The notes: generated by a model not told the origin, from the sequence alone. DNA of 64,000 bases from Clavulina sp. PMI_390 (GCA_015039315.1 WIDE01000111.1:24947-88946); one strand, 5' to 3'. Shown: positions 23,798 to 36,630, counted from the stretch's first letter. Numbers and translations are program-made.

Positions 23798-24632
23798 GGG
23801 TACGTCCTTTCCCACTACTTACGCTCTTCCAGCGCTAGCTGTGCCATCTCTCAACGCCCTACGCTATCTTCTTGTTGCTGATTCCTGTTTGAACCTTCTC
23901 TCTACAGTGCTATCATCGCTCTAATGACATTGTCCTGTCTACCAATCCCACAATCCCGCTCTGATCCAACTTCCCTAATCATCTTAACTCGTATTGCGAT
24001 GAACCCCTCCCCCTGCTCTGACGCCTATCCACAAACCAACTCTTCGTTCTTCGTTACTGGGTTGTTGGCTTGCTTCGATCACTCGTCGCTCCGCCTCAAC
24101 GTATCATTATCAATTACTTTGTTCTCTTTCGCTTGAAGTCGTCTACTTCTAGTCGGCTCAAAGCCCTCCTTTGTGTCTGGGTCTTCTGATGTATCCTCTG
24201 GTTAAACAAATTAGTACTTTGTAATGATACAGTGTTTTTCCGTTCATTCGCCTTGCGTCCCCAAAATCGATCCAAGAAGCTGTGGAGTCGGTAGCAGCTT
24301 CATCTACCACAAGGCTAGTCTATTTTTCGTAACATTCCATATCGCTTCAGTGTGAAGTTACTCTGCCAAGGACGCCAGACACAGTCGTGTTCGCCTGTGA
24401 GCTGAGCCTCGGCGATTTCGCCGACCAGACTGCTGTGGCTCCTTGTTTGTCCGTCAATTGAGATCGACCTATAAATCGACCCAACTTGTTGGTGTGCGAT
24501 AGGCAGCAGTTATCTTGAGATCGTTTACGCTATCAAACTACCTCTTACCGGTCTGTTATCATTCTGATCTCAATATTTACCCAAAGGTCATGAGATACAC
24601 AATAAGGGTGGGACCGTCACGACCAAAAGCCC
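23798..24632. other. Intergenic, CaaX gene to DUF1479 gene
   Basis: C/T-rich 3' region of the small gene followed by the upstream region of the next gene. No supported coding region. Confidence 0.45.
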
Positions 24633-24640
24633 TATATAAA
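24633..24640 (+). promoter_or_regulatory. TATA box of the DUF1479 gene
   Basis: TATATAAA lies 49 bases before the chosen start. It lies inside a longer in-frame extension beginning at 24515, which argues that the extension is leader or promoter rather than protein. Confidence 0.5.
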
Positions 24641-24688
24641 GGCTCCCTTACCCCACTTCTCAGTCTCAACCACCACCATCTTCGTTCC

Positions 24689-26712
24689 ATGTCTAGCATT
24701 AACAAGTACAATAACGACTCTAGTAAATCTGGAGGCGACATCTCCGACGCTTTCGCCTCTATGGCGGGAGTTCAGGCTGGTCAGCTTCCACCCCGATTCA
24801 CAGAGCTGAAGAATCGGCTGGTGTCTTCTCCTGCCGTCCGTGAGAGTATGTTGGATACCTGGAAGGAGGTTTTGGAGGGCGTCAACGCCGTTACTGAGAC
24901 AATTCGTCAAAAGGGCGGGTCTGTGAGTACCGATTCTTCCCGTAACAGTTCGTATCTCAAGTTGGGGTCGTCAGCTGAGTTATTTCACTTGATGAATAGA
25001 TGATCCCCCAAATCCCCTATGATGCTATCGCTTCTGGAAGCCTTACTCCCCAACAGATCCAAGAGCTCAAAACTGTTGGCACAGTCATCGTGAAAGGTGC
25101 TGTTCCGCAACAAGTACGAGGGCTCACTGTGAGATCGGTTTCCCACAGCATCTCACGACCTACTACAGGAAGCTCTTCAGTGGAAAGCTCGGATACAGGA
25201 GTATGCCAAGGAGAACAAGGATCTTGCGAGAGGTTTGTCTATCTTCCATTATGCTTTGCGTTCGATCCGAAGTATATCCGAACCCTCTCCACCTCCCTAG
25301 GCTTTCCGGTTGAGAACCCTCAAGTGAGAGAGCTCTTTGATTTCACCATGAGCTTCTGACCGAATTGCGCCGCGCAGGTATGGGAATTCTACCACAGCAA
25401 ATCTCAAATGGAGGCTCGAACACATCCAAATGTCCTTGGCACCCAAGCATTTTTGCTTAAGCAATGGCACGCCTCAGACAACACTGAGGTCGACCTTGAT
25501 ACCCCACTCTGCTACTTTGATAGGTTGAGGATAAGGTTTCCAGGGGATGCCAAATTTGCGCTAGGTAGAATGATTATGCGGTTTCGGTACCGTCCACACA
25601 ACTCACTCATGCATTCTAGGCCCTCACATTGACGGCGGCTCAGTCGAGCGGTGGGAAGACCCAAGTGCGTCCCTCTCCTTTAATTTCATATCGATGTTGT
25701 CGTCTTTCTCACTGTTCTTCGGCAGCCTATTGGCAGTGCTTCCAAAAACTGCTCACCCCTCAGTGGAAGGAACATGATCCATTTGACGCAACGAATCGTA
25801 TTGGTGCTATAATGGACATGTACAAAGGGCAAGGTGCTGTGAGTGTGCCAAACGCTCCATTCTCTGATAGTGGAGCTGACCGTCGTCTATACTGCAAGTG
25901 CAACGTCTTCCGTCCATGGCAAGGGTGGCTCTCTATGTCAACTACTAGGGCAAATGAAGGCACACTCCAAGTCTTCCCCAATGTCCTCCTATCCTCCGCT
26001 TACTGGGTACTTCGCCCATTCTTCAAACCTTCTCAGTCCCTCCAGCAACTTGGAGGTGACAAGGACAAGTACCTTGCCTTTGAGAACTGGTCACAACTCG
26101 ATCTCGACAGCCCTAATTTCCCCAATAGTGTCCCCGGAAGAGGGCAGGAGCTCAACCTAGATTCACACCCCCACTTGGACTTGGCAAGAACCATGACCAG
26201 CCTGCCTCTCGTGAGTGTTGCAAACTCTGTACAGGTATCGATGATTTTGGTAATTGATCCAAATCGCAATCTGCCGGTAGGTTGAACCAGGTGATCAGGT
26301 TTATTGGCACTGCGATGTCATCCATGCTGTGGAATCACGCAACGCCGGTACGGGCGACTCGAGTGTTATGTATATCCCCGCCGTCCCTTTGACTGTGAAT
26401 AAGTGCGTACACGATCTTCTCTTTCTGTTCGTCTCAATACTTTGCTGATTGTACCCCAATACAATCCTGTCATATCATAGTGCGGAGTATCTTGCTGCCC
26501 AGCGCGCAGCCTTCCTTACGGGCTACCCACCTTTCGACTTCTCCGGTGGGGAGGGAGAAATGCACTTTGTCAATCGTGCGGGCAAGGAGGATATTCACCC
26601 TGACGTGATCGCTCAGCGCGCTATGGGCTTTGTACACTTCGACCTGGCAGGCGTCAATGCCACCAGCGGCAAGGCTAGTTTGACGAAAAAAGCCAACGAG
26701 TGGCTGTTCTGA
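24689..26712 (+). CDS. DUF1479 family, Fe(II)/2-oxoglutarate oxygenase-like protein
   Basis: Predicted soluble protein of roughly 480 residues in several exons. The order fits the DUF1479 (YbiU-like) family: an N-terminal helical part ([21 protein letters not shown]), [36 protein letters not shown], then [17 protein letters not shown] with the His-X-Asp of a jelly-roll iron site, [21 protein letters not shown], and [16 protein letters not shown] with the distal His. The C-terminus has [22 protein letters not shown]. The iron-binding triad is complete. The substrate of this family is not established. The start at the ATG after the TATA box gives [10 protein letters not shown]. All introns keep frame. 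Confidence 0.85.
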
Positions 26713-27639
26713 GTGCTGAGACTTTGTTGAAATAAACTCGGCAGAGGTAGACCTATCCAAAGGTGTATGCGGGACATGACTGTCTTACATATTCCTCACT
26801 AAGACAATTCTCCTGTGGGCTATCCGGGCTGTATACAGGTTCTGCATGTTGTAACTGTAGCCGCCTCTTCATGCAATAAAATCTTGTACCTTTAAATCGC
26901 TCGTGACAACCTTCCTCACCTAGTTATTGCGCAATGTTTGGCAGTCAACGACAAGTGCTTTTGATTGATTGGCACATAGTGTCCCACTGATGTACGTCAA
27001 CTCCTCCCGTATTCTACATAGAATTTCGTAGCTCTTACCTGCACTTATTGTCGAGAGCTCTTTCCGGTCACTCAGGCTGATATCGGTCGCTGGGTCTCTT
27101 CATCACGATGTACTTCCGCCGCACGGGGTGAAGGGGATCTTGCCGGTCAGCGCGCGGCTTCCTCACTGGTGGCCCATCTATTGGCTTCTTTGGTGGGGAT
27201 GACAAGGTGTATCCACGAGTTGTATCGAGAACAGGCGTCCGCTGAGAAGTGGCTTCACAGCGAACATCCATTCAGCAAGTGAAACTCATGAGTGGCGATT
27301 CTGAATTATACGAGAGAAAGGGCTTTAGAATCCTTGATCGAATGTTCACGTTTGGAAAGAACCTCTGCTTTGGCAGTGGGTATCTCTCTAGATCGTCAGT
27401 TACACAATTCAGTAGCGTTCCTAAAAGTGTATCTTGTGAAGGAAATCACCACTAGTGTTGAGGATCTATTATCCAAAAGGGTCAAGTAGAAGGTCAGCAA
27501 TATGCCCGCCAGCTTGAAGGCATCGAAAAGGCCCATAAGATGGTATCAGGATAAAACACAGTATCATACACGCGTCAGCCTGTCAGATGTGCCCATTTCC
27601 GGGTACAACCACTGCACCAGGCAGCACGAAGGGTAATGA
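26713..27639. other. Convergent intergenic region with possible DUF1479 relic
   Basis: Lies between two 3' ends. At about 27147-27210 one frame reads ARGFLTGGPSIGFFGGDDKV, faintly like [18 protein letters not shown] of the gene just upstream, but stops flank it. Otherwise no gene is seen. Confidence 0.35.
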
Positions 27640-28645
27640 TTACTTGCTACCGTTACTGACCCCATCCTTTCCGTCAACAAGATTGGCCCCCACCTCGCTC
27701 AGCCACTTCACAAGCCTTGCCTCGTCCATATTCCCATCCTCATCGAAGAAATCGGTATAGGGACGTTCATGAGAAGAGGACGCTTTGCGTAGGACGGTTT
27801 TGGGTTTACCACCGCCAGTATGACGGGAGTAGGAGAGGGTGAGAGAGTAGCGGGGCAAGGTACTGGGGGATAGTAGAGAGAAAGGGTAAGGAAGGGACCA
27901 CGATGAAGATGACGATTTGGAGGACGGAGGGGAGGTGAGGGTCTCGGAGGATATTTCTATCCGCTCGGACTCAATCTTATGTTGAGCGTATAAGGGAGAT
28001 GTGTTGAGTAAGGGGTGAAGAGTGAGGAACGTGTGAGAGGGCTCACCCGATTCACGAGCGTCTTGCGCTTGCCAACAAATATTGTCTTGCCCTCGACATA
28101 GTATGCGTACAACGTTTGGATAGTCGTCAATAGGAAATATCTGTCACAATAGGGGTAAGTCGAGTGTACAAGCACTTGGAATGCCAAGGGAAACTTACAG
28201 AACTACGCCCACAGTGACAAGAGGCTTGGCTTCGTCAAAGTCGCGCTTCCAGCCATAGTATCCAGTTGCCCCAGCAACAATTACGGATGCCCAACCAAGA
28301 GCTAATCGGACGTCGGTATGACGGTGGCGCGTTCGGAATTGGTCAGGACGCGAGAAGTACTACAATAGAAATATGAAATATCAGTCATCAGCAGCCCCCA
28401 AGGTAGGAAGTGGGATACTTTACCCTCCTGACCGCGTCGTCACACGCGATTTTGAGCTCCGTGACGTTTGCGTTGTTCACTTTCACTGGCTCCAGCGTCG
28501 TGGCAGCAGAAACATCAGCATTAGGCGTCATTGTTGCATCTGAGGACGCAATAGCGCCATTGGGGATGACAGGCTCAGCTCCATCATCCACAACGGGCGC
28601 TGCTCCGTTGGAGGATGCTGCTGCTGCTTGCTTTCTTTTGGCCAT
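27640..28645 (-). CDS. SPC2: Signal peptidase complex subunit 2
   Basis: Small ER membrane subunit of the signal peptidase complex, which aids cleavage of signal peptides. Exons join MAKRKQAAAASSNG... (Ala-rich, cytosolic) to KIACDDAVRRV, FRTRHRHTDVRLALGW, a first membrane helix (ALGWASVIVAGATGYYGW), KRDFDEAKPLV, a second helix (VTVGVVLYFLLTTIQTLYAYY) and VEGKTIFVGKRK. A C-terminal domain follows with RYSLTLSYSR, the acidic FFDEDGNMDEARLVKWL and a terminal NGSK. The two closely spaced helices and the FDEAKP...GVVLYF motif are typical of SPC2/SPCS2. The start is the only upstream ATG in frame. Intact. Confidence 0.9.
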
Positions 28646-29424
28646 CGACGTGTCTGGTGCGGACTTTGCCGCTTCGGCTCCGAACTTCCCTCCATGTTTG
28701 TTGACATTGGGATATTTTTGGCAGACTTCAGCGTTCTATTGGCACATTATCCTGCTTTGGTCCAGAGTAGCCATACGCCTGTATACGAAAGTGGCCCGAA
28801 ATTTTTCGTATGGAGGAAGCCTCTAACATCTGGGAGACCTCCACGGAGCCTTCAAGTTCTCTGGGGAGAATTCAGCTGATATGCTCAACTGCTACTCATC
28901 AGGATATCGTTCCGTTCCTCTGTGGCGATCGAGCATTTCGCAGAATCTTCATAGTGTATCCAGGCATATCACAGCACGATTCACGCAGATTTTGTGCAGA
29001 CGCCTAGCCGATCAGTAAACTAGACGGAAAGCATAGTTTATATAGCTCACTTCATCCTTTGTCGCCGATTCTGTGTCATAAGCGGGCTGAGAGCCCGATG
29101 ACTAGAGTTCCAATTATCAGGTGAAGGTTCACGTTCAGGGTTGAAGCAATGAGGACGACCCCACACAATATTCTCTCAGATTTTATTCCTGGAGAACTGG
29201 GGAGGCAGGGCCGTAGGGCCGTTGCCAAGTAAACACAAACCAGGGCTTAGCAGAACAGCCCCAGTTAAATAGCTGTGTCACACACTTTAGTGAGAGACAA
29301 ATCATTTGAGCTGAATCGCTAACAGGTGTTGAGTTGCTAACAGAAATATATTGGCGTCTCAGAGATGAGATCCATCGATGAGTATTAACACATTTCTACT
29401 AAGCCATTGAGCATAGTGCTAAAC
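28646..29424. other. Intergenic, CBM1 gene 3' end to SPC2 5' end
   Basis: Both flanking genes are on the minus strand, so this holds the SPC2 promoter and the CBM1 gene's 3' flank. No gene seen. Confidence 0.45.
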
Positions 29425-30822
29425 TTAAATGCATTGCGAGTACTATGGCCAAGCGGGATGAATTTAAAACGTGTGGGACATCTCGGAAATTTCGTTGAGG
29501 TACTCACATATGCGTTCGAGTAAGTGCAAGTGCCTTGAGCGCAGGTGGTCGGTCCAGTCCAGCCAATTCCGCCGCACTGGCCGTAAAGGGGAGCACCACC
29601 AGTCGCCGTGCTGCCAGCCGAGGTAGAGGTCTTGGTAGACGTGCTGGAGGCTTTGGTAGTACTGGTGGCCTTAGTGGTGCTGGAGGCGGCAGTAGTGCTT
29701 TCGATAGATGAAAGTCTTTGAGCCAGGATCCAGGGACGAGAGTAATTAATATTACTTACACCATAGGTGGGACATACATCGACGCAATCGTCCAAACCTT
29801 GCCGCCTTGGCTGCTGGACAAGCCCGAGTATGTAGCGCCTCCGGAAGTGACAAGGGTGTTGCCGAAGTTAGTGTCTGCGGCGTCGAAAGTGATGACGGTG
29901 TTGGTATAGGTCTGCGAGGCAACCGTGCCGCTGCAATAGTCGTCACATTCGGTTCCCGTCCCGTAACCTTTTCATATCACAAGAGACCACATGTACGGTG
30001 AGTTTGCGGGGTAACCCGGATTCTGGTACAGTACGCACCCTTCATATATGGACCAGCAGCGTAACTCAACTAGATCAGAGGAAGAAAAGAGGAGAGAATT
30101 GTTCAGCCACGAGGGATCCCAGGCGTGAATTTGTGGGGCCCCACAAAAAAGCCAAGACACATACGCTAGAAACCTGCACTCCGTTAATTGTCGCGGTCTG
30201 CAGCCACGTATTCTTATCAGATTGGAGAGTGCTATTAAATCAACATATTAATCTCCGCCTCCGGCGCGAGGTCAGTCAGAGGAAGACGCACTAGGAAATT
30301 GTGACTGCGTCAGTTCCCTTCACAATACCCGCATTCCCGTCGATCTGGCCAAAAGATCCGAAGATGGAGCAGCGAATGCACCATTCACCCGCGGTGGCTC
30401 CGCACCATGAGTTGGAAGGCCAAGACTCTAGAGTGGTTTGAATGAGGTCGCCGGTGCCATTAGACATTCCTGGCCTGAATACGAGATGGGGAGGCGGCGA
30501 CTCGAAATAAGCGTTGGATCAAGGTGGAAGTAGTTAGAAGACGTTTCCACGGACCAAAGGAAAAGTTCTCCATTTTGTGTGCTTGGTGCCACACCAGGGA
30601 CAAGGGTGGTGACCGCTGAGATGATGTTCGCAGTTGAAGGTCCAAGAGAAACCGCTCTATGAACCACAAATCAAGGGGCCACGATTCCACGCAATGCTTA
30701 GGATCGACATATATAATCCCAAGATTTAGCAGACTAGCTTACCCGCCCCATGAGCTTTGAGCAGAGACCAGGTTGGTGGCAGCCAAACCCGTCAAGGCGA
30801 GGGAGAATAGATTTGAGAGCAT
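29425..30822 (-). CDS. Secreted CBM1 protein with uncharacterised N-terminal domain
   Basis: Joined exons give about 300 residues: a signal peptide ([22 protein letters not shown]), a domain of about 200 residues, a Thr/Ser/Lys linker ([16 protein letters not shown]), and a C-terminal family 1 carbohydrate-binding module ending YSQCI. The CBM1 has its Cys pattern and aromatic face ([29 protein letters not shown]), so the protein should bind cellulose or chitin. The main domain carries [58 protein letters not shown] and [18 protein letters not shown] cannot assign it to a named CAZy class; the repeated strand-like motifs suggest an all-beta fold. The last exon (YSQCI) lies beyond a 3' intron. 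Likely role: attachment to, or modification of, plant or fungal wall polymers. Confidence 0.8.
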
Positions 30823-32272
30823 CGTCAAGGAGATAGAGAGAGTAATGAGAAGTCGTCGTCAAACGAGCATAGAGAGTGCTATTTATGCATCCTGGTCTCG
30901 TCGTCGTCGCTTCAGCTCACACACCCTGAGCCACGTAGCGACCGTCCGTCAGGCCGAGAAAATCGCGAGGTGAGACCACCAAATGACCCCGCTGCCATGG
31001 ACGCTAATAACAAAGCCTTATTTTCTACCAGTAGTGGTTGGAAAGGGTTCACAAGGAACATTCCAGGTTGAAGGGGGAGCCGCAATCGCATGACTCGTGA
31101 AGAAACCTCGGGAGAGCGACCCCGGTTGATCGCGGCCGTGCCATATCAATCGGGCCGGTGGCCACTGTGAATGGCGGTGATCAGGGAAGAGAAGCATCAC
31201 GGTGGCGGGCATGGAGCCGGCACAAATTATCCCGAAACACCCGAAACTCCCAGAAGCGAAATTGAAGTCTGTTTATTTGTCAGTTGCAAGAACAAGATGA
31301 ATGTCTGGTGGCCACGGTCTTTGAGAAACTTACAATATAGATTCGGATTGGTTTCTCGCATTCAAGCACATGTGGAGTGAACCAGGTTCCGTAAAGGTAA
31401 GTGGGTTGTGGCCAAACTCTATTTCCAGGCACCACTCGCTAGGCGGGGGCTAATGTTGACAATGTGCGCAAAGGCGGGTGGCAGCTCTGAGAGCTACCGT
31501 TACTGTAGAGCTACTAGAGCTTCAAGGAACGCGATCACGCCCAACGCCACGAGTTTTCCTAGCCTTTGGTGAATAGTGCAAGTGACTGCGGTCAACATAT
31601 TCCAAATAAACGAAGGTCAGTGATTCACCTCATTCATCGGAACTTCAGAAGGCACACTCCTGCAGCGAGGTCACCATACTTCAGGACAGCGGTGTTAAAG
31701 AAAACAATAATGACGAGAAAATAAACGAAATTCCAGACGAGTACTGTCTGCGCTGGTTGGGGGACCATGTGGATAGTGTCATCATTACGTCGTGTTTGTC
31801 TTTGTCGTTATTTCTAGTTTCCAAACACACTTTTTCGCCTGCTCATGTGCGTGAGACTCAGCCAACTGTAGTGTAGTTCAGCAGCATGTTTGTTGATTCT
31901 CTGTGCCTCATTTATATACTAATTCTAGTCTGAGCACCCGGCCACACTTTCTGAGCCCTTGGCTGCTGGGGTTCTCCTGTGGTACACCTCTATTCACTTG
32001 TTGTGACAAGATTCGCCTCGCGAAGATCGGTCGCCCCTTGGCAGCGCACTGTGGACCATACCCTTCTACATCCCCAAATCCTACTTTGGTGCCTCATTTT
32101 CTTCTGCGGCTTCCCCTTGGTACGGTTCGCTCATCTACTGTTCACCTTTTGGTAGCGCCTTGCTCACCATATTGCATAGCAGCTTTCCTTTCGCCGACCA
32201 CTGCGTTACCCATCAATATCACTGTAATTGTGTGCATGGGCTTGTCCGATTGACCTGCGTGCTCTGGCTCAC
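30823..32272. other. Divergent intergenic region, CBM1 gene to YTH gene
   Basis: Long promoter-bearing region between divergent genes. Its C/T-rich right half is probably the leader of the YTH gene. Its open frames lack recognisable similarity. Confidence 0.45.
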
Positions 32273-35200
32273 ATGAGCTTCACACCTACCGAAAACCCTG
32301 CAGGGGATGCGTCCACCCGCACCGGTGCAACAAATGACGATGAGCTTCCAGAACACTCCCAGATTACTGCCCCTCCTTTTCGCGCTCATCCTCACTTCCC
32401 CTCCGCACTCAGTCCTGGATACAACCCACTAGGAGATCTCCCCTCCCAACCCATCGGGACAACTATGTCCCATCAGCACTACGGCGCATTCCCGCGCATG
32501 AGCCCCATAGGTACGCGAGAATCTGGATATCCAGACCCTTTAGATTATCTCTTTTCACTGAGAAATCTTCCAGCACCCCATTTACCTCCTCAACCTTTCA
32601 CTCCCGCTGAGGCTCAGCCTCCTTACATGAATTTCACCGCCCATCCGACCGATCCTTACCCGCCACGACGGAACTCGCAGATTCGTTCTGCCCCGATTTT
32701 TTCCAATGCTCCTTCTGCATCCATCGCTCCTTCCCATCCAAACAATCCTGGCCCATTCCAGTCACCCCTTTTACCTGTTCCATTTTCTTCCCCTACCCCC
32801 ATAACATCGGCAAATCCACCTTTGTATACCGATAACCACCTCAGCATGTCGTCGTCCACCCCGAGACTTTCACAGCCTCAAACTCTTTTGCCGATCGCCC
32901 CGCCTCGGCATGCATCTCTATGGACACCGCCCGATGTGACAGGGAGAATTGGACCCGGAGCCGGAGCGGGCACTGCTACGAGCAGAGTTCCCTCCAGTGC
33001 TCATACTTGGGGTCCCCCAGCAACATCTTTTCCCTCTCAAAGAGCTGGACTCTCAGGAACTTTCCCGTCAGCTCCTTCGCATATATTTTCACCTTTGCAA
33101 ACAGACTCCAGTTCCCACTCTCAGTCCGTGTTGGCCGAGCCAAGTTATCCAGTGCGAGGTTCCCAACCGCCCACAACTCTTGCACCTGTGCCAGACCCGA
33201 TTTCATGGCTACCACCATCATCGGCTGCTTCCTCGATGGATTGGACCTCTGCAGAGGAGGCTTGGACTTCTCGTCCCAATGCCGTCCTATCGGCCCCTGC
33301 TCCTCGTCCGCGAAACCAGGGTCGAGGCTCAAGCTCTAGGCATCATGGTTCTTCCCGCACGTTGGCGGCATCTTTTGAGGAAGACCATAACTCTAGCAGG
33401 TCTACAAGCGGGATTTTCCCCAGTGGCTCGAGAGGCGTCCGGGGTTCTGGGTCGTCGGTATCGCTTCCTTCCATGTCAATGTCAGCGCCGGGATCTCCGT
33501 TCTCGTTACAGAGCCATGATGGCTCGGCTCGCGAATACCAGAATTCCGCAATGAGACCGAGGAGAGCTGGTCGAAGTGGCGCTGGAGTACGCGGCATGCA
33601 TCGAGGGCCTCGCGGTCCAGCGTCTTCTTCGTCTTCGGCTGCAATTCATGCTGCTTCGGTTCCTCCCGCACATGAAGAACAAGATCTCGAGCGTAAGCCG
33701 TATCACCCTAAAGCTCCGTCAGGAGGGTCAAATTGGGTCATGTGGGTTGGGAATATGCCCAATGATGCGACGCAGGATGAGGCAAATATTTTCTTTGGGG
33801 GTCTAGTCAGCGCGGGGAATGACGAGGCTCTTGGGTCTCAACGTTCCAGGAGCGGTGGTGCAACACCAGGCCTGTCTGCTCGGGTTGTTGGGGGAAGTGG
33901 ACGTACATCCAATCACCCGCAGTTGACTATACCTGGTGCCGCAGCATCCAATCAGGATTTACTTGAAATGAGCTCCACCTCTGGAGGGTCCCCCGAGGCG
34001 GGGATCGAGTCCATTTTCCTTATCCTCCAATCCCATTGTGCATTCGTCAATTATACCTCCGAGCTCCATCTGCAGCGAGCACTGTCACATTTCCATGGAC
34101 GCCCATTCCGTCCAGGAGGTGTCAAGCTTGTGTGCCGTGTCCGGCGCAAGGCGGAGGAGATGAAGTCTGGAGTGGGGGGACAGCGTGGTTTGGGCTTGCA
34201 CCGTAAATGGGTCGAGGAGCACGTCCTGAATCCGGTGGGCCTATCGCTGAAAGATGTGAGGACAGGGCGAGTAGCAGCAGCAGCAGCAGCAGCTGCTGCT
34301 GCTGCCGTTGGCGAGGGTATCCAACCCGCTTCAGCTAGTGTGGCTCCGCCTTTGGCGTCGCGGTCTAATATTATGTCCGGCCATATGATTGACATAGGTC
34401 AAAGCCCGGGTATGAGTGCATCCGCAAGCGGAGGAGCAGTGAATCCATCGTCCCTGGCGATGGCAGTAGGGATCCCAATACCTGACACGAGTTCTGGAGT
34501 CCCAGTCGGAGGCCGCACACAACAGCTGCAGCCCACTTTGTCACAGCATTCTGCGCACTCCCAATCTCGCTATTCGCCAATGCAGACATCTCCCATCGAG
34601 GTTCCTGCCCCTGCAGCCTCTCTGCCCTCCTTGTCAGGTCTCGCAATCTCGCCAGACCAACTTGCATATCCTCCTCTCTCCCATGGAGCGCAGATGCACC
34701 ACTCTCCTCCCTCGCTGGTGACATCTGCCCTCCACCCTTCCCTCGCCCCCCCTTCAATCCTCGCATCGCAAAGGTCTCCCGATACGCCCATTTCCTCTAC
34801 TTCCTCACCTTCCCACGCGCAAGCTCCATATCTGCCGCATTCGTATTCGCACTCGCTGTCTCCCAACCCAAGCACGCAGACGTCCTCGTCATCCATGTCC
34901 ATCCGTGATGGTGACGACCGCCGATCAATGCCCATTGCCACGTATGGGCGCGGGCCCTCTCATGTCCGTCGCCCTCAGCACTCGAATTCAGCCAGCCCTG
35001 CGTCCGATACGGTCCCCGTTACAAGAACCTCATCGGCATCTTCCGCTGCTGCGCGGTCTGCGCACTATCAGGATGCGCTGGATCGGTACGCACCGCATCT
35101 GTCGCATACCCGAGCTGGTCGTGATGGGAGTGTAGAGACGTCGAATGTGTCATTCGATGCGAACGATGATAATGGAGGCAGATCGAGCCCGAGTATATCA

Positions 35201-36630
35201 ACGACAAGTACACTACTGGCAACGTATTTCCCTGCGCGCTACTTCGTACTGAAGGCTATGACGAAAGTATGCATCTCTTTCACGCCCACCCAGCGTGGCA
35301 TTTCATTGACCCGTGAATGTAATTGTTTTTTTTAGAGTGACCTCCAGCTCAGCGTCAATCTAAGTCTGTGGGCAACCCAAACGCACAACGAGTTCGTTCT
35401 CGATCAAGCCTTCCGGACGAGCAAGGACGTTTATCTGGTCTTCGGTGCAAATAAGGCTGGGGAATTCCACGGGTATGCAAAGTATGTATTGACTCTTCGT
35501 TTTACCCTCTGAGGTTTTTGTGGATGGGCTGATCCAATGCGCCTGCTAACTTCATTAGAATGGAAGGCCCAATCCTCACCCCAGAAAAGACAACCTTCAA
35601 ACTTCCTCCACGGGATGAATCTCCAGACGCACCAGCAATGTCTCCCTTTGAAGCTCATCTGAGACGATGGGATTCGACTCTACATCACGCTATTACTACG
35701 GAGCCTGGCGGTACCACAGAATTAGAGTCTGCGCTTGAGGCGATCCAAGAGGAAAACCCTAGAGGATCACCCACTGCTGCTCCACACCGAGACCTTAGCC
35801 GTATCACGTCTCCGCCTCTTGTCGATTCCCCTTCTCCTCTCGTTCAATCACCACCTCCAGTTCCCTCTTCTTCTCCTTCCCCGCTTTCCCCCACCTCAAC
35901 CAAAGTTGGAAGCGGTAATAGTAGCGGAAGGGGTAGCTCCTCTCACATGTCGGGCGGTTCGGGGACGGGCCCGCGATCTGTGGGTCGCTCATCGCTCAGT
36001 ATGACGGCTGTCAGCGGAGATTCTCCAGCCGAACTCAACTCACCTGGCACCAATGTCACGGGGAGGGGAAAAAGCAGCGAGCCTCAAGTGCCAGACTTGT
36101 CTCCCATCACTAGCTCAGAAACTCCTGACATCGACTCGACTGCTGGTGGCATACACTCAACGAATGCTGTTTCATCTGAGCCTACCGTCAGCGGGACTGA
36201 AGGCGCGAGCGCAAGTACGGCCAAACCTCAGTGGGGAACCCCCTTCAAAGTGCAATGGATCTCCGTCCAGGGCCTTCCATTCCACTCCACAAGGATGTTG
36301 CGAAATCCATGGAACAAGGATAGGGAAGTCAAAGTCTCGAGAGATGGGACCGAGCTCGAGCCATTGATTGGGAAACAGCTGTTGGATTTGTGGGACGTCT
36401 CGCCCTCAGGGAGTGTGGGCGGGGGAGCCACACCCTGGGGAGGCAGTGGGATGCTAACACCTGCGCCACCTGCCTCCTCGTTGGGTGCTGCTAGCGGTGA
36501 GGGTGGTCCCCCAAGAGCCCATGCTGCTGTTGTGTTTGGTTCTGAGATCATTGGCGCGAGTGGTGTCGGCGGCTACGCAGCACACGAGGGCGGTGCCTTT
36601 CGTTCTGGTTTCGGAAGCTTCTCTTCATAG
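32273..36630 (+). CDS. RRM- and YTH-domain RNA-binding protein (m6A reader)
   Basis: About 1,400 residues in three exons (32273-35266, 35336-35481, 35559-36630). The open frame reaches further 5' only through a TTG, so the first ATG (MSFTPTENP) is the start. A long Pro/Ser-rich disordered region precedes an RRM: RNP2-like MWVGNMPNDAT, a Ser/Gly insert of about 80 residues, then RNP1-like CAFVNYTSELHLQRALSHFHGRPFRPGG. Farther on is a YTH domain: RYFVLKAMTKSDLQLSVNLS, LWATQTHNE with the first cage Trp, LVFGANKAGEFHGYAKM, and PFKVQWISVQGLPF with a second cage Trp, then NPWNKDREVKVSRDGTELEP. Between GYAKM and PFKVQW lies a Ser/Pro/Gly-rich insert of about 225 residues. The fold-defining halves are intact. 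Likely role: binding N6-methyladenosine in RNA to steer mRNA fate. Confidence 0.9.
34273..34305 (+). repeat. Inverted AGC/GCT trinucleotide tract (poly-Ala)
   Basis: A run of AGC repeats turns directly into GCT repeats, a near-perfect hairpin-forming palindrome, and encodes about 12 consecutive Ala in the YTH protein between the RRM and the YTH domain. Confidence 0.8.

Noticed and set aside
24515..24688. Upstream extension of the DUF1479 protein
   Set aside because: It contains the TATATAAA box and a C/T-rich leader, and its translation has no family similarity.
32228..32272. Upstream start of the YTH protein
   Set aside because: That frame begins with TTG; the first ATG in frame is at 32273.
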